Source of the DNA: Litomosoides sigmodontis
Lineage: Eukaryota > Nematoda > Chromadorea > Rhabditida > Onchocercidae
Length of the DNA stretch: 64,000 nt
NCBI GenBank assembly: GCA_963070105.1
Contig: OY718803.1
Span: 7,111,823-7,175,822 of the forward strand
Reading direction: 5' to 3'
The notes under the pieces are model-generated. The model was not told where the DNA came from, did not search any database, and saw only the letters and a program-made list of their open reading frames with translations. Position 1 is the first letter of the stretch. Each line of letters opens with the position of its first letter. Position numbers and translations under genes: made by a program. This document shows positions 1 through 10,592 of the stretch, piece after piece.

Positions 1-150
1 GATTGCATTCTGCTCCTCTTCCGCGAGTCCTTCTAGCGCTACTGTTTTGATGATAACTTTTTGTCGGAAAATATCATCCTTACGTTGACAAAGCCAACAA
101 ACGCCGTGTGCTCCACGTCCTACTACTGAGATCTTCTCGTAGTCATCCAT
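1..150 (-). CDS. NEK8/NEK9-type protein kinase, N-terminal fragment (NEKL-1-like)
   Basis: Partial gene, cut by the left window edge. Reading from an ATG at 150 gives 50 uninterrupted codons beginning MDDYEKISVVGRGAHGVCWL. This matches the start of NEK8/NEK9 kinases: a Y-E-+I-x-V-V-G-R-G-A start, a glycine-rich loop GRGAHG and the ATP-binding lysine in KVIIK. NIMA-related kinases of this class act in cilia and mitosis; in C. elegans the NEK8/9 homologue NEKL-1 acts in moulting and endocytosis (family knowledge). The short N-terminus ahead of the kinase domain fits the family, so the start is credible. Everything C-terminal of subdomain II lies outside the window, so NEK8 and NEK9 cannot be told apart. 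Confidence 0.8.
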   Translation of the reverse strand, partial: MDDYEKISVVGRGAHGVCWLCQRKDDIFRQKVIIKTVALEGLAEEEQNAI

Positions 151-752
151 GACAAGCTACACTAATGAATTCCTATTTCTGGAATCAATAGAAATTACTT
201 TTTTTTTTCTATTTTTACAAAGCAGCGATGGAAAATTGGGATTTGCCACTCATTTAACTATAATGTTAACAGAGCCGTATGAAAAGAAAGATATCGTTTC
301 TTTATGTAAGAATCTTAAAGCAAGATAAAAATATCAACAGATACTGGCTCCAACAAATAACCTTAATCCAGGTCCCATTACCCTTGAAGTGGAGGAACTT
401 AATTCTGCCCAGGGCTAACGTTCAATTCGCGATATGCGCAGAACGCTTTATGCGTCAATTTATCTGAATTTTTCCGTCACTGTTTATATTATTGAAGAAT
501 GAAGTATTCGAGCGGTAAGATAAAACTGGAAAGAGTCACAGACAGAAGAGATACATTTGTTTGTCTTTAAAGTGATAGAGTGAATAAAATATTGAATTGA
601 AATAAATTCTACTTCCTGTCAGGAATTTTCAACGCCATAGGTGAAGCTGAATTCATTATGAGAATTATTCGCGCAATTACGAAAGGAAATCGATTCTTTC
701 TCAGATTTGATACGAGAAACGCGCTGACATGCAAATTGGCATTATGTGATAT

Positions 753-783
<31 letters not shown>

Positions 784-790
784 AGGGAGG
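753..790. repeat. (GA)n microsatellite with GGGA tail
   Basis: An uninterrupted GA run that degenerates into GGGA repeats. It lies in the intergenic region upstream of the SSP gene. Confidence 0.85.
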
Positions 791-1029
791 TATTGAAGAT
801 TTTTGTATTTTGAGATCAGAGGAATTACTGATAAGTTGCACTTATCAGTTGTACGCAGTAAACAGTCCACATGTCCATACATGTCATCTGCCCTTCTTTC
901 GACATGAAATTAGTGTCGGACCATTTCACGTACTCATTCACATCTCGCACTTCTTCAACGATCCGCAACGTTTACGTACATTTTTACAAAATATGCGACG
1001 ACATATCTGATTTGTCATTGTCACTGATG

Positions 1030-1064
1030 ACACACACACACACACACGCACACGCACACGCACA
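1030..1064. repeat. (CA)n microsatellite
   Basis: A CA run that turns into alternating CACG units. It creates a spurious His/Thr-rich open frame. Confidence 0.85.
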
Positions 1065-1247
1065 TGTGCAAAAACTCATACATACTCCGCAGAGTGCTCT
1101 GTGCTAATCAAGTAAATTTGCATATGCAAAAATATGGTTGGAATAATTATTTTAATAATTACACAATTTTACCTATTTCTCGCATCTAAATTGCATAATT
1201 AGATGTAAAATACTTAAAATTGCATAATTAGAGGTGGTCTGGACAGC

Positions 1248-1255
1248 TATATAAG
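1248..1255 (+). promoter_or_regulatory. TATA-like box of the SSP gene
   Basis: The octamer TATATAAG lies about 250 bp upstream of the SSP start codon in otherwise non-coding DNA. Strongly expressed germline genes often use simple TATA promoters. The transcription start has not been located, so this is tentative. Confidence 0.35.
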
Positions 1256-1498
1256 GCCTGCTTTAAGTGAAACATTCAGTTTTTGCTTCAGTGGACCCAT
1301 AAAGGTCGGTGCTATGATGCTTGCTTACGTTGGCAATTTGGGTTCAGGGATATCGAGGGGTAAATGGGAATGCACTGGTAGCTGCGACGGAGATGCCCTA
1401 CAGAACTCCCTTTCCACATCTGACCCCTTTAATCAGGAGCTATAGAAGCTGTTCCCAAATACCTAAATCCCTGGCATTCCAGGATAATCTAGCGCACA

Positions 1499-2058
1499 AT
1501 GGGTGATGCTCCAGCAGAAGGTGCACCGCCAGCAGAAGGTGCACCACCAGCAGAGGGTGCACCGCCAGCAGAGGGTGCGCCGCCAGCGGAAGGGGCAGCT
1601 CCACCAGCGGAAGGGGCAGCTCCACCAGCTGCAGCTCCAGCCGGACCACCAACGTTGAACATCGATCCACCAGCCGCCCAGGTTCCTGCTGCGGGTGGAC
1701 AGTCTGTGCATCAGATCGCGAATCCAAGCGGTGTTCGCTTGGCTTTCAAGGTGTTGCATAATTTGAGTCTTCCAAATTTCCTGTCCTGATCATTTATTGA
1801 AAGGAAACCTGTAAAAGACATTTTTGCTTGTAGGTAAAGTCGACGAACAATAACGACTACCGCTTGAAACCGGTATACGGATTCGTCGAGCCAGGGGCAG
1901 CAGCTCCACTGGAAATTACCCGTACCGCTGGGCCACCGAAAGAAGACAAGTTTGTCATCCAGTTCAAAGAGGCAGCTGCAGATGCCGCCGATGCAGCGGC
2001 AATTTTCAAGGAGGGGCCACCAGCCGGTGAGGTTACCTTGCCCATTATGGCCCAGTAA
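1499..2058 (+). CDS. Sperm-specific MSP-domain protein (SSP/MFP1-like)
   Basis: Two exons, 1499-1750 and 1834-2058, give a 158-residue protein. Residues 1-50 are a low-complexity arm of repeated GAPPAE units. The rest is a single MSP domain: LNIDPPAAQVPAAGGQSVH, then KVKSTNNNDYRLKPVYGFVE, ITRTAGPPKEDKFVIQF and the end GEVTLPIMAQ. These blocks match nematode SSP proteins and Ascaris MSP fibre protein 1, which modulate MSP filament assembly in amoeboid sperm (family knowledge). The 83-bp intron interrupts the domain at phase 0. The Pro/Ala/Gly arm is an expansion relative to short C. elegans SSPs. A polyadenylation-type AATAAA lies near 2284. Expression is inferred to be male germline. Confidence 0.9.
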
Positions 2059-2331
2059 GCATTCACTCCTTTCTTGGACGTTCGGGATCGCAACCTATCT
2101 CCACCTACCCCGTCAACGACGAAACTGATTTTTCTCTTGTAAAAATTCGTTTGCACCCAGTCCCCCTTGATTCACTGAGGTCAAGAAAGCCATACTTCGG
2201 CATGTGGGTAAAGTGTATTATCTGTGCGGCTTTCGAGCTTCTAGCTCGATTATTTCTGCTAATACTGCTCTATCCAAACATGTAATAAAGACATTTGTGA
2301 TGTTCTACACACACACAGACACACACACACA

Positions 2332-2367
<36 letters not shown>

Positions 2368-3051
2368 TTTAACGCTTTTTCAAACTTCAAAGACAGTTCA
2401 AACTCCTCATTCACATCGGCGTCTTCAAAAGATCATCACATTGCTGCCGATGTTCTTCATCATAACCAGAAATACACCAGAATGTGCACACTGAATTCGT
2501 GAATCGCTGTCGATAATGCGATGGCGGGTAGCAAGGATTCCCTGACATTCCGCTTCTTGAACCGTTCAAGGGCAGTGAAGTACAGCGTAGCTATTTGCTG
2601 GCCTATGTTCTAAATGCTTAGAGGTGCACGCCACAGTGGTCAGAAGTCAGAAGAGAACGGTCAGATGAACCATAAGGATTCGTTGTTGGAGAGTAATGCT
2701 TTGTGAATGAAAACTGTATGACGATTACCTAAATTTGAAAGTGCGCGTAGAGTTGAGCTTAGTCATTTCGCTGTGAAGACGTGTCGTGTCTTCTTGTGGC
2801 GTCTGCCCGGGAGTAATTCACTGCTTGGAGTTCTGGCTCTTCAGTGGTCTATGTTTTCGGTGCTTGAAAATTTGCCTTTCAATACTACAATGATTGTTCA
2901 TTACGATTCCTCTCAGTGGCTTGACGCTGCTGCTGACAGATTTTCAGAATTTTGCAGAAGAATGCAGTGTTTTCCAATTTTCAGTACTTATTTTGACGGC
3001 ACATCTGTCACTTATTAATGTGTGAGTGGTAAGCGATAAGTTATCCTACCG
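2059..3051. other. Intergenic region with a CA microsatellite
   Basis: It contains the SSP 3' flank and a CA/GACA run at about 2306-2365. An 81-codon open frame at 2773-3018 has no ATG, no splice logic and no similarity, and was not accepted. The promoter of the next gene must lie here. Confidence 0.5.
2306..2365. repeat. (CA)n microsatellite
   Basis: About 60 bp of CA repeats broken by a few GACA units, in the 3' flank of the SSP gene just after a possible AATAAA signal near 2284. Confidence 0.85.
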
Positions 3052-5426
3052 ATGAGTGACAATCCTGTTGTTATTGTAAGTTAACAAGTCAATAAGCAAT
3101 ATCTTCATTTTTGAAATTTCTAAAAACCACAGTATGTATCGTATCGCATTAGAATAATTCTCACATAGCATTGTATTTTATAGATTTTTCAAAATTCGTA
3201 TTGCTGAAAAGAGCACTGTAATTGTAGTTGTTAGTATTGAAATAAGTGGAAAGGAAGATGAATGAATTTTTATTAATCAAAAGATGGATGGATATTATAT
3301 CACTCTTTAATTAAGTTGCAGCCCTTCTACTAGAGCGTCTATTAGTTTACAGTTAAGAAATTTCAGAGTGCAATAGTTCCGGTGAAAGATGGCAGTGCAC
3401 ATTTGTCCATGTGTTTGGATTCACTCCTTGAGCAGGTGGTATGTCCGAAATTTGTTATCGAGGTATGGATTTTTCGCCTATTAAAACAGGAGTATATGTG
3501 AGTGATGAATTTCATCTAAAAAGATTGTCGCAAAACTTTAGCTTTCGTTATTCGACGATGGCAGTACAGATAATATTTCAAGTATCGTAACACTCTATAG
3601 ATCGAAGTTTCTGGAAAAAGGCATCAGTGTTGTTCTTGGGAGTGGCGAACATTCAAGGGGTATCTATTTTCAATTCTTGTTTATCAAGTAATTATAAGTT
3701 ATGATATAATTGGTAATTTTATCTAAATATGCCTATTGGTGTTTTTTATTTTTTAAACAGATTTTTTATTATCTTTGGAAAAAATGTGGGTTTTTTTATC
3801 TTTAGAAAAATTTATGAACATCTTTACTCAATTTTTAGGAGTAGGTTTTGCTAAAAACAGTTCTGTGCGACAGTGCAGTGGAACGGTTTTAATATTCTGT
3901 GATGCAGATGATATCTCTGCGAAGCATCGTTTCATGTCACTGTATAATGCTTTGTATAATTCACCAAGACCAGATTTCACTCTTGTTGGTTCGAGATTTG
4001 AACGAATTCCATCTGGATCAACCGCACGCTATACGCAGTGGGCTAATTCACTCAACAGTACGGAAATTTATAATCAGGTAAACTGTTACCATACTTTTGC
4101 TTTCATAAATGTTTTGGAAATTGTGTGTTAGAGAGATAAGTGTATTTCGTGGCAAGTAGGTTGGAATATTTCAATTAAATTCGAATTGGCAAATTTCTCA
4201 TTCGCTGTAGTGAATTTACTTGACAGGATAGTTGGCAATCTTTATAATATATTATTGAAATCCTTTTTATATTTTTATTTAAATAATTTATCCATAGGAC
4301 TTTTAGCTTTTCATTAAAATCAAGTAAAATATAGACTGCGCTATTTTAGGTGTCATCAAATTCTTAAATAAAATTTTTGCAGATTTTTACTTCCTATGGA
4401 CCCTCAGTGATTGCTCCTACCTGGTGTATGTCGAAAAAGCTTTATGATAAAGTTGGGGGTTTTTGTGAAACAGAACCTGTGGGTTATCCGGAGGATTTAC
4501 GGTTTTTTTACGATGCTTTGAAGATTGGTGCAGATTTTATAAAGGTTCCATACTTATATTTAATCGCTGTTTTTAAAGTTTGTATTCCGGGATGTAAATA
4601 TATTTTAGAATGTAATTTTCGATTCAAAACATCAAAGATGTACATTATTTACATGATTCAACTTCGAATCTTTTTTTAATAGTTGAGGTATGCAATTTTT
4701 TTAAAAAATTATTTTTGCGCAGGTTGAGGAATCTTTGGTAATTTATCGATATCATCCAAACTGTGCTTCTCTAGATGTAACGGAAGAAGTGATATGGAAG
4801 ATGCGTGTAGTCATGTTTGAGGAATTAATTCTTTCGAAGTGGAAGGAATTTATGGTCTGGGGTGCCGGCAAAGTTGGAAAAAAATTTTATAAGTAATTAA
4901 TTAGTTCATTTAAAATTTATATATTTCCTACGAAATACCAAGTTACCAGAGCGATTAGAAAATATGTGTAACGAAAGCACCATTATTTTTGAACCTCCAA
5001 TTTGTGATCATCTTTTATGAAGATTTTTATATTGGAATTTTGTCGCGTACCGCTTTTTACAAAACACAGTAAAGAAATTACCAAGAATTTTGTTTTTCAG
5101 GTCATTAAACAGCGAGAATCGTTTGAAAGTGACAGCTTTTTGCGATGTTGATGTAAAAAAACTCAAGTGTGGGCGTTACGAATATTTTATTCCAAGCCAG
5201 CGGAGAGTTCTTGCTACAATCCCAATTATCCCACTGTGGTAAATTTTCGCATATGAATAGAGCATCTTGTGTTTCCTTCAGGTTGTAAATGTAATTGATT
5301 TTCAGCGAAATGGTTGCTCCAGTTGCTATCTGTTTAAAAATGGATTCTCTTAATAGCAATGAAGTAAAAAGGATATTAAGAACTCGTGAAATGGTCGAGG
5401 GAAAGGATTACTTTTATCTTTGGTAG
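3052..5426 (+). CDS. tRNA-queuosine galactosyltransferase (B3GNTL1/QTGAL)
   Basis: Eight exons in consistent phase: 3052-3075, 3367-3462, 3542-3659, 3839-4077, 4383-4544, 4723-4892, 5101-5238, 5306-5426. They give 355 residues against 361 in human B3GNTL1. It is a GT-A family 2 glycosyltransferase: nucleotide-sugar start SAIVPVKDG, acceptor-side LFDDGST, metal motif FCDADD and the block YGPSVIAPTWC. The B3GNTL1-specific C-terminal part includes VWGAGKVGKKFYKS and KVTAFCDVD. Human B3GNTL1 is now known as QTGAL, which galactosylates queuosine at position 34 of cytosolic tRNA-Tyr. Applying that role here is inference from orthology. Exon 1 is only 24 nt but has an ATG and a GTAAGT donor. The intron 5 donor GTTCCA is weak. 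Confidence 0.9.
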
Positions 5427-6554
5427 TTTTTCTTCTTTTTAAAAGAAGAGGCAATAGATGAGATGAGCTACATTCATTAGCACATTACCAGCAATCACAT
5501 ATCTTTTTTAATATGATTTTGTTATATTGGTGATAATAGTTTTCTTATCTTTAATTCACCTTATGTTCAAAGTGGTTTAGGTACTGAGCACTGCTTGAAA
5601 TTATGATATCAAAACTTATTAAAAAACCTCATAGGTTTCACTTATTTTATTTGTTTGTGATCTTGTGACAGTTTTATAAATCTCCAATTTATTAGGCTTT
5701 CAAGATGTCAGTTGTTCTTTTTTAATGTATATAACAACAGCACCTTTACTGTAAAACTGGCGCTTTTTGCCATTTAGCTTTGCTCTGAATCTCTAGTTAC
5801 CTAATTTGTTACCTAGTAAGTAAAGGAGTTGTGTCCGTTTTGATCTCTTTATAAACCAATACGTTTTACTTTGATGTTCCATTTTGATCGCCGTTAATTA
5901 TGTGATATTGTACTCCAGTTGTAAATTTAAGGTGCATTTTATATTTCAAAGTTTGATTTTAAAACTTTATCCATCTTGTGATTAAGATTTAACTTTATCT
6001 CATTGTTTTTGATAAAACGAAATGAATGTTTCAAATTTATATCGCAGTGAAAAAAAGAAATGAGAACAGCGCGGTTTCATCTAATGAAGTTTATCTTTTC
6101 ACTCCTATAAATGTTATTTCCATTGCTTGGTTCCAGAAAGGATTTATCTTGAATGATTGATTTTAATGTGAAAAGAACTCTGATTATAGCACATTTCATA
6201 AAATATCGGCTTCGGGTATACGATTGCGTATAGTATCATCATGAATCTTAACACTTGCTGTTAGGGGAAGTTGGCGTACCTACCCTCATTAAATCATGTC
6301 TACTTCAGATTTTTACCATATTCTCACTTCCCACTCACAATTTATATTTAAAATCCATCCAATTGTCTCTAAAAGAGGGAGATAAGTTTTTTCAGTATTA
6401 ATGGAGTTAAATTTTAAATCCTACTGAATTGGGGCTTAGAACATCTAAGTGATTGGGGAGTTTTTCGATCAAATCAGTTAAATTTTACAAGCATCCACTG
6501 CCCAAATGTTCTATAAGCGATTTTTAGAGGAATAAGTTTTGATTCTTGTAGATC
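5427..6554. other. Intergenic, no feature seen
   Basis: About 1.1 kb of AT-rich sequence between two plus-strand genes. No conserved coding block was seen on either strand. Confidence 0.5.
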
Positions 6555-7317
6555 ATGATGGTGGCGGTGCGATATTGCGTTCGATTGGCTGTTCGTCCGC
6601 AGTCTGTGGAATTGTGGAGAAATTTAGCAACCGAACCACCTAAGTTTGTTATTTTATGCGGTATGAAAGGGTTCGACAGTAAATCTGACATGAGCTTAAT
6701 AATTTTGAATATATTTTCCGAATCTAACTACTTTGAATTTTTCAAGGAGTGTGAAAGTCAGCTTTAAAAATAGAGGTGAAACTTTGGAAGCAGTGGGCGA
6801 GATAGGCCAGTCGTTATATGACGTAGTAGTTAATGCCGACCTTTCTATTGACGGTTATGGAGCATGCGAAGGTACTTTAGCCTGCTGTACGTGCCATGTT
6901 ATTCTCGAGCCAGATCATTACAAAAGGTTATATTCTTTATTAATTTCGTTGGAGGAGTTTTAATGAGTCATACAAAAATAGCGGCAGGTTTTCATTTGCC
7001 ACCCACAAGTTTGCAGAGATTTTCACGAATTCCATAAATTTCTCAAGCTCCATTTCTAAGCTGCGATTTCGTTCATTTCGACTAAGTACTAAAAAGTCGG
7101 AACCGATAACTACAAAAACTACAAAGAAGCGGAACCCAGAATTCAATCCATCCTTTGCAGATTACCTGCACCAATCGAAGAGGAACTCGATCTACTAGAC
7201 CTAGCACCTGAAGCAACAGACTTTTCACGCCTTGGTTGTCAAGTAAAATTAACGGAAGAAGATCTACCGAGCATACAAGTCGTCGTGCCGTCCGAAGTTC
7301 GCGATGCAAGAGCCTAG
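6555..7317 (+). CDS. Mitochondrial [2Fe-2S] ferredoxin, FDX2-type
   Basis: Three exons, 6555-6643, 6747-6926, 7161-7317, give 141 residues. A short Arg-rich presequence precedes an adrenodoxin-type fold. The cluster ligands are visible as [14 protein letters not shown] (C-x5-C-x2-C) and RLGCQV. The C-terminal block [11 protein letters not shown] followed by SRLGCQV is shared with human FDX2 rather than FDX1. FDX2 donates electrons for iron-sulfur cluster assembly on ISCU and for lipoylation in the mitochondrial matrix (family knowledge). The acceptor CTTGTAG lies three bases before ATCATGATGG, so the message is probably SL trans-spliced with very little 5' UTR. Met1 or Met2 could be used. Confidence 0.93.
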
Positions 7318-7647
7318 TCTACGTCTTTTCTCTAGAATCCAGGACTTTTGAATCTTCGTACTAAAGAAAACACTGCTGAAACCTGCAAAAATACTGCTAG
7401 AAACTTGTGATTTTCCACTACTCAGCACTTCCACAAGGACAGTTGTTGGGTAACGTCCGTAAGTTCCACAGCGTTCATTAAGAGTCTCAGTGTTGTTTGT
7501 ATTATTATTGTTATTGAAATAAGATGTGATTCGTTTTGTGAAATTCGATAAGTGAGGTTTTTATGACAAAATCGTAAAAAACGAATTATGTAAATTAAAA
7601 CAGAATAATAAGGTCAAGTACACTGCTCTCTGAAAACCATCGAACCT
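7318..7647. other. Convergent 3' flanks of FDX2 and SRRM1
   Basis: 330 bp between the stop codons of two convergent genes. It should hold both 3' UTRs. No clear polyadenylation hexamer pair or other element was identified. Confidence 0.5.
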
Positions 7648-10346
7648 TCAATCAGAATCCGAACTGTTATGCTTTTTACGCTTTTTCTCCCTCTTGTGTT
7701 TCTTCCTTCTTTTTGCTCGCTCTGACTCCGAATCACTGCCATGCTTCTTTGAATGTTTCCTTTTCTTTTTCCTGAAACTGCAAAATAGGAAGGAGATCGA
7801 AATGCATGAAGTATAAAATGCGGAACAATGAGAAACTTGCCTTTGTTTCTCGTCCATGAGATCTGTTGATGTTGATCGCTTCCTAAAAAAAACAAAGAAA
7901 AATATTGTCTAAAAACTCACACTTCACTTGAGCTTCATTCACTTCCACATTACTCTACAAAATTTCGAACCTGGCATGCTTTTTATGCTTCTTATGTACT
8001 AGCTAGTTTCCTTAAGGAAAAGAAAATTCGAAAGTGAGACAAACAAATATGATACTGAAGAAATAAAATTAAAAAAATCCTTTACCTTTTACGACGCTCG
8101 TTACTCCGACTTCGTCTTCGAGCCTCTTCTTTTCGTTCTGTAAATTTTCGGCGTGGTGGAGATCTGAATTCAAACATTTTAAAATCTCCATTGGAAAAAC
8201 TTATTTCATTGAAAATCAAATCGAATAACTCACTAGCCTCCTCGAAACTTTATGTTTAATTTTCCTCGAAACCATATATTTTACTACTCTAGAAAAGCAT
8301 GCTTTTTTTCAGCGTTATAATACTTATTCCATTAAACTGTAATTTTGCATCCAATTTACGGATATGTTTATAATAAATAAATTCTCACAACACACCTGTT
8401 TGGAGAACGACAGCGTTCTTTTTTCCTTTCCGCTCGTTCATCATGGAAATGTCGCCGAGTAGGAGATCGGCTACGTGATCTCAACTTTTCATCCTTGAAC
8501 TGCCTTTCTTCACCACGCTTTCTTTCAATTCCTAAAACAGTTCAAAGTTAAAAACAAGAACCTATTTCTCCATAACTTCAGAGTCGTTGGCTCACATAAT
8601 ATTTCCTTTAATTGCAATTAAAAGCGTTCATTCTGAATGCATATAAGTTATTAAATTATATAAATACAGATTTAAGTTTTGCTTCGAGAAGCCATTAATA
8701 TTGCTTAACCAAATACCTTACCTGCACTGTTAATGTACAAAACTTTATCGCTTTAATAGCAACTTCAGCAAAAGGACCCAACAGCATGAGCGATAACAAC
8801 GTAATCCTCCGAGCCTGACTTTAGCTAATTTGGCCATAACTCAAAAAAATAAGCATAAAACTAAACCAAACAAAATCATACTATCATCTTCCTTGATGCG
8901 ACCACTTTCCCTGCTTTTATCATTTTCCCGATCTCTATTGCTATCTCTGTAACTTTTGTGACGATCGTAGTCTTTTTTGCTTCTTTCACTCTCCGTGGCA
9001 GTTTTGCCCTCTCGATTACCGTATCGTCCACCAGTCAAAGAATCATACCGATTCTTCCAATCCGACCCAGCAACTTCAGCAGCTGCACCATTGGAAGACG
9101 AAACACTCATATTTTTAGCCTGAAAACTTAACGAATATCTTAAAAACTTAATTCTCGAATATAAATTATCAAAATGCAAAATAACTGAATGATGAAGTAG
9201 AGTAAAAAAAGAAAATGTTTTTTATCAGAAGTGAATCAAACAAACATTGTTGATAGCAAAAATCTCATGCAATGCCGTCATGCAAATTCAAGTAAAAAAA
9301 TAACCTTCTCCTGTATTTCTTTCATCTTCTTTTCCACTAGTGATGTTGGAATTCCATCTTCGCTACTTTGTGCTTCAATTAACATACCCCACAATTCACC
9401 TGAAATGAGACTGCATAAATACATACTAAACAGAAATTTCTTGATTTAATGCATTGGTTTCAATCATGAAAAGTTCTCACCTTCGACAAACATGAGAGAT
9501 CCTTTTATTATATACATACCTAACTAATGTAACATGGGCAACTTCATAAGTACCGATCCTACATGAAAGAAAAGTCAACGTAAATGATTAAAAGATACCC
9601 ATAAACTCTCGTGCCCGTCGAGCATTAAGAAAACCAGTTAAATTGATCTGCATCACTTTGGGATTCAACGATTTCTCCTCCAATTGACTGAATACATATT
9701 CAATGACCACATCGTCCTCTAAGCCCAGGATATCGTTCAACTTGGCGGTGATCCACGGTTTAAGTACGTCCAGATTCACTCGATCCATGCAGATCTTAAC
9801 CTCACAAACTCACTCACGATCTCTTCAAAACATATCAGTTAGTTTACAAATGAATACTAAAACCTATACAATATACCACATTATGTATCCGTTTAATTTT
9901 TCTTGACTTCTTTCATAATTCTTAAAATTCTTCAAAATGATGTACTCAATAATCTTTGAATCCTTCCCTATCTATAGGTTTTATCCTCCACAAAAAATGC
10001 AAACAGCTCTTCGCAAAAAATGGAGAAAAAATTGTTTCGATTAAAAAAACGATTACCTTCATTCTTTTTAACCTTCACTACACACTCAGTAAAGAAACAA
10101 AATTATGAAACGATGTCGTGATTGGTCCAACAGGCATCGAACTCGTATACCAACAGCATTAATGTAAGACGTGACTGGCTGAACTTGTAATGCACATAAG
10201 TTCGTTCCATCATCTCTGAGAGGAAATATTACCTTTTCGTCAAGTGCTTCCTCGAAACGCATTTGCTTCAATAATTTGCGCTCCTTATCGGTGAAGCGAC
10301 TATCTTGCTCACTACTTGTTCCACGATAAAAGCCCGCGTCGGCCAT
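7648..10346 (-). CDS. rsr-1: Serine/arginine repetitive matrix protein 1-like (SRRM1/RSR-1)
   Basis: Eight exons: 10346-10233, 9800-9599, 9399-9305, 9119-8882, 8531-8396, 8163-8086, 7882-7841, 7777-7648, giving 344 residues. The N-terminus MADAGFYRGTSSEQDSRFTD is a near match to SRRM1. It is followed by a PWI domain (KPWITAKL; LEDDVVIEYVFSQL; MQINLTGFLN), residues about 45-135. The rest is an RS/RE/RK tail with SRSRSPTRR, SPPRRK and a Lys-rich C-terminus ending SSDSD. SRRM1 is a splicing coactivator bound to exon-junction complexes in the nucleus (family knowledge). It is shorter than vertebrate SRRM1. The intron between 7841 and 7777 needs a GC donor (AAAG|GCAAGT) to stay in frame. Additional RS exons around 7970-8030 cannot be excluded. 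Confidence 0.9.
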
Positions 10347-10533
10347 TTGATCTCTGTCGAATAAATGCCTGTGGCTGCTAAACAGATTATTTGTGGCTTA
10401 AGTAGAGCAATGCTATCATTTCACTAGACCGAAATCTGGCAAAAAACTATGAAAAATTCAACAAACACCATCAGAACAAGGACGTCATGGAAGGAGAACA
10501 CAGCACAAAGCAAAAGTAATATAACAACATGAA

Positions 10534-10592
<59 letters not shown>

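Larger units (their letters stand above)
151..1498. other. Intergenic region between divergent NEK-like and SSP genes
   Basis: About 1.35 kb with no supported coding exon. It separates two divergently transcribed genes and must hold both promoters. It contains a GA dinucleotide run near 753-777 followed by GGGA units, a CA run near 1031-1063, and a TATA-like box near 1248. Short open frames here have no recognisable similarity. Confidence 0.6.

Noticed and set aside
1440..1759. Two minus-strand open frames rich in Leu/Pro/Val and Trp/Cys
   Set aside because: They are antisense shadows of the SSP tandem repeat; the plus-strand MSP domain is clear.
2773..3018. 81-codon plus-strand open frame ahead of the QTGAL gene
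   Set aside because: It starts at GTG, has no similarity, and the QTGAL start is explained by a separate 24-nt exon with an ATG and good donor.
7970..8030. Possible extra RS exon of SRRM1 (KHKKHA-like sequence)
   Set aside because: No acceptor gives the needed phase without a stop; the eight-exon model already closes in frame.
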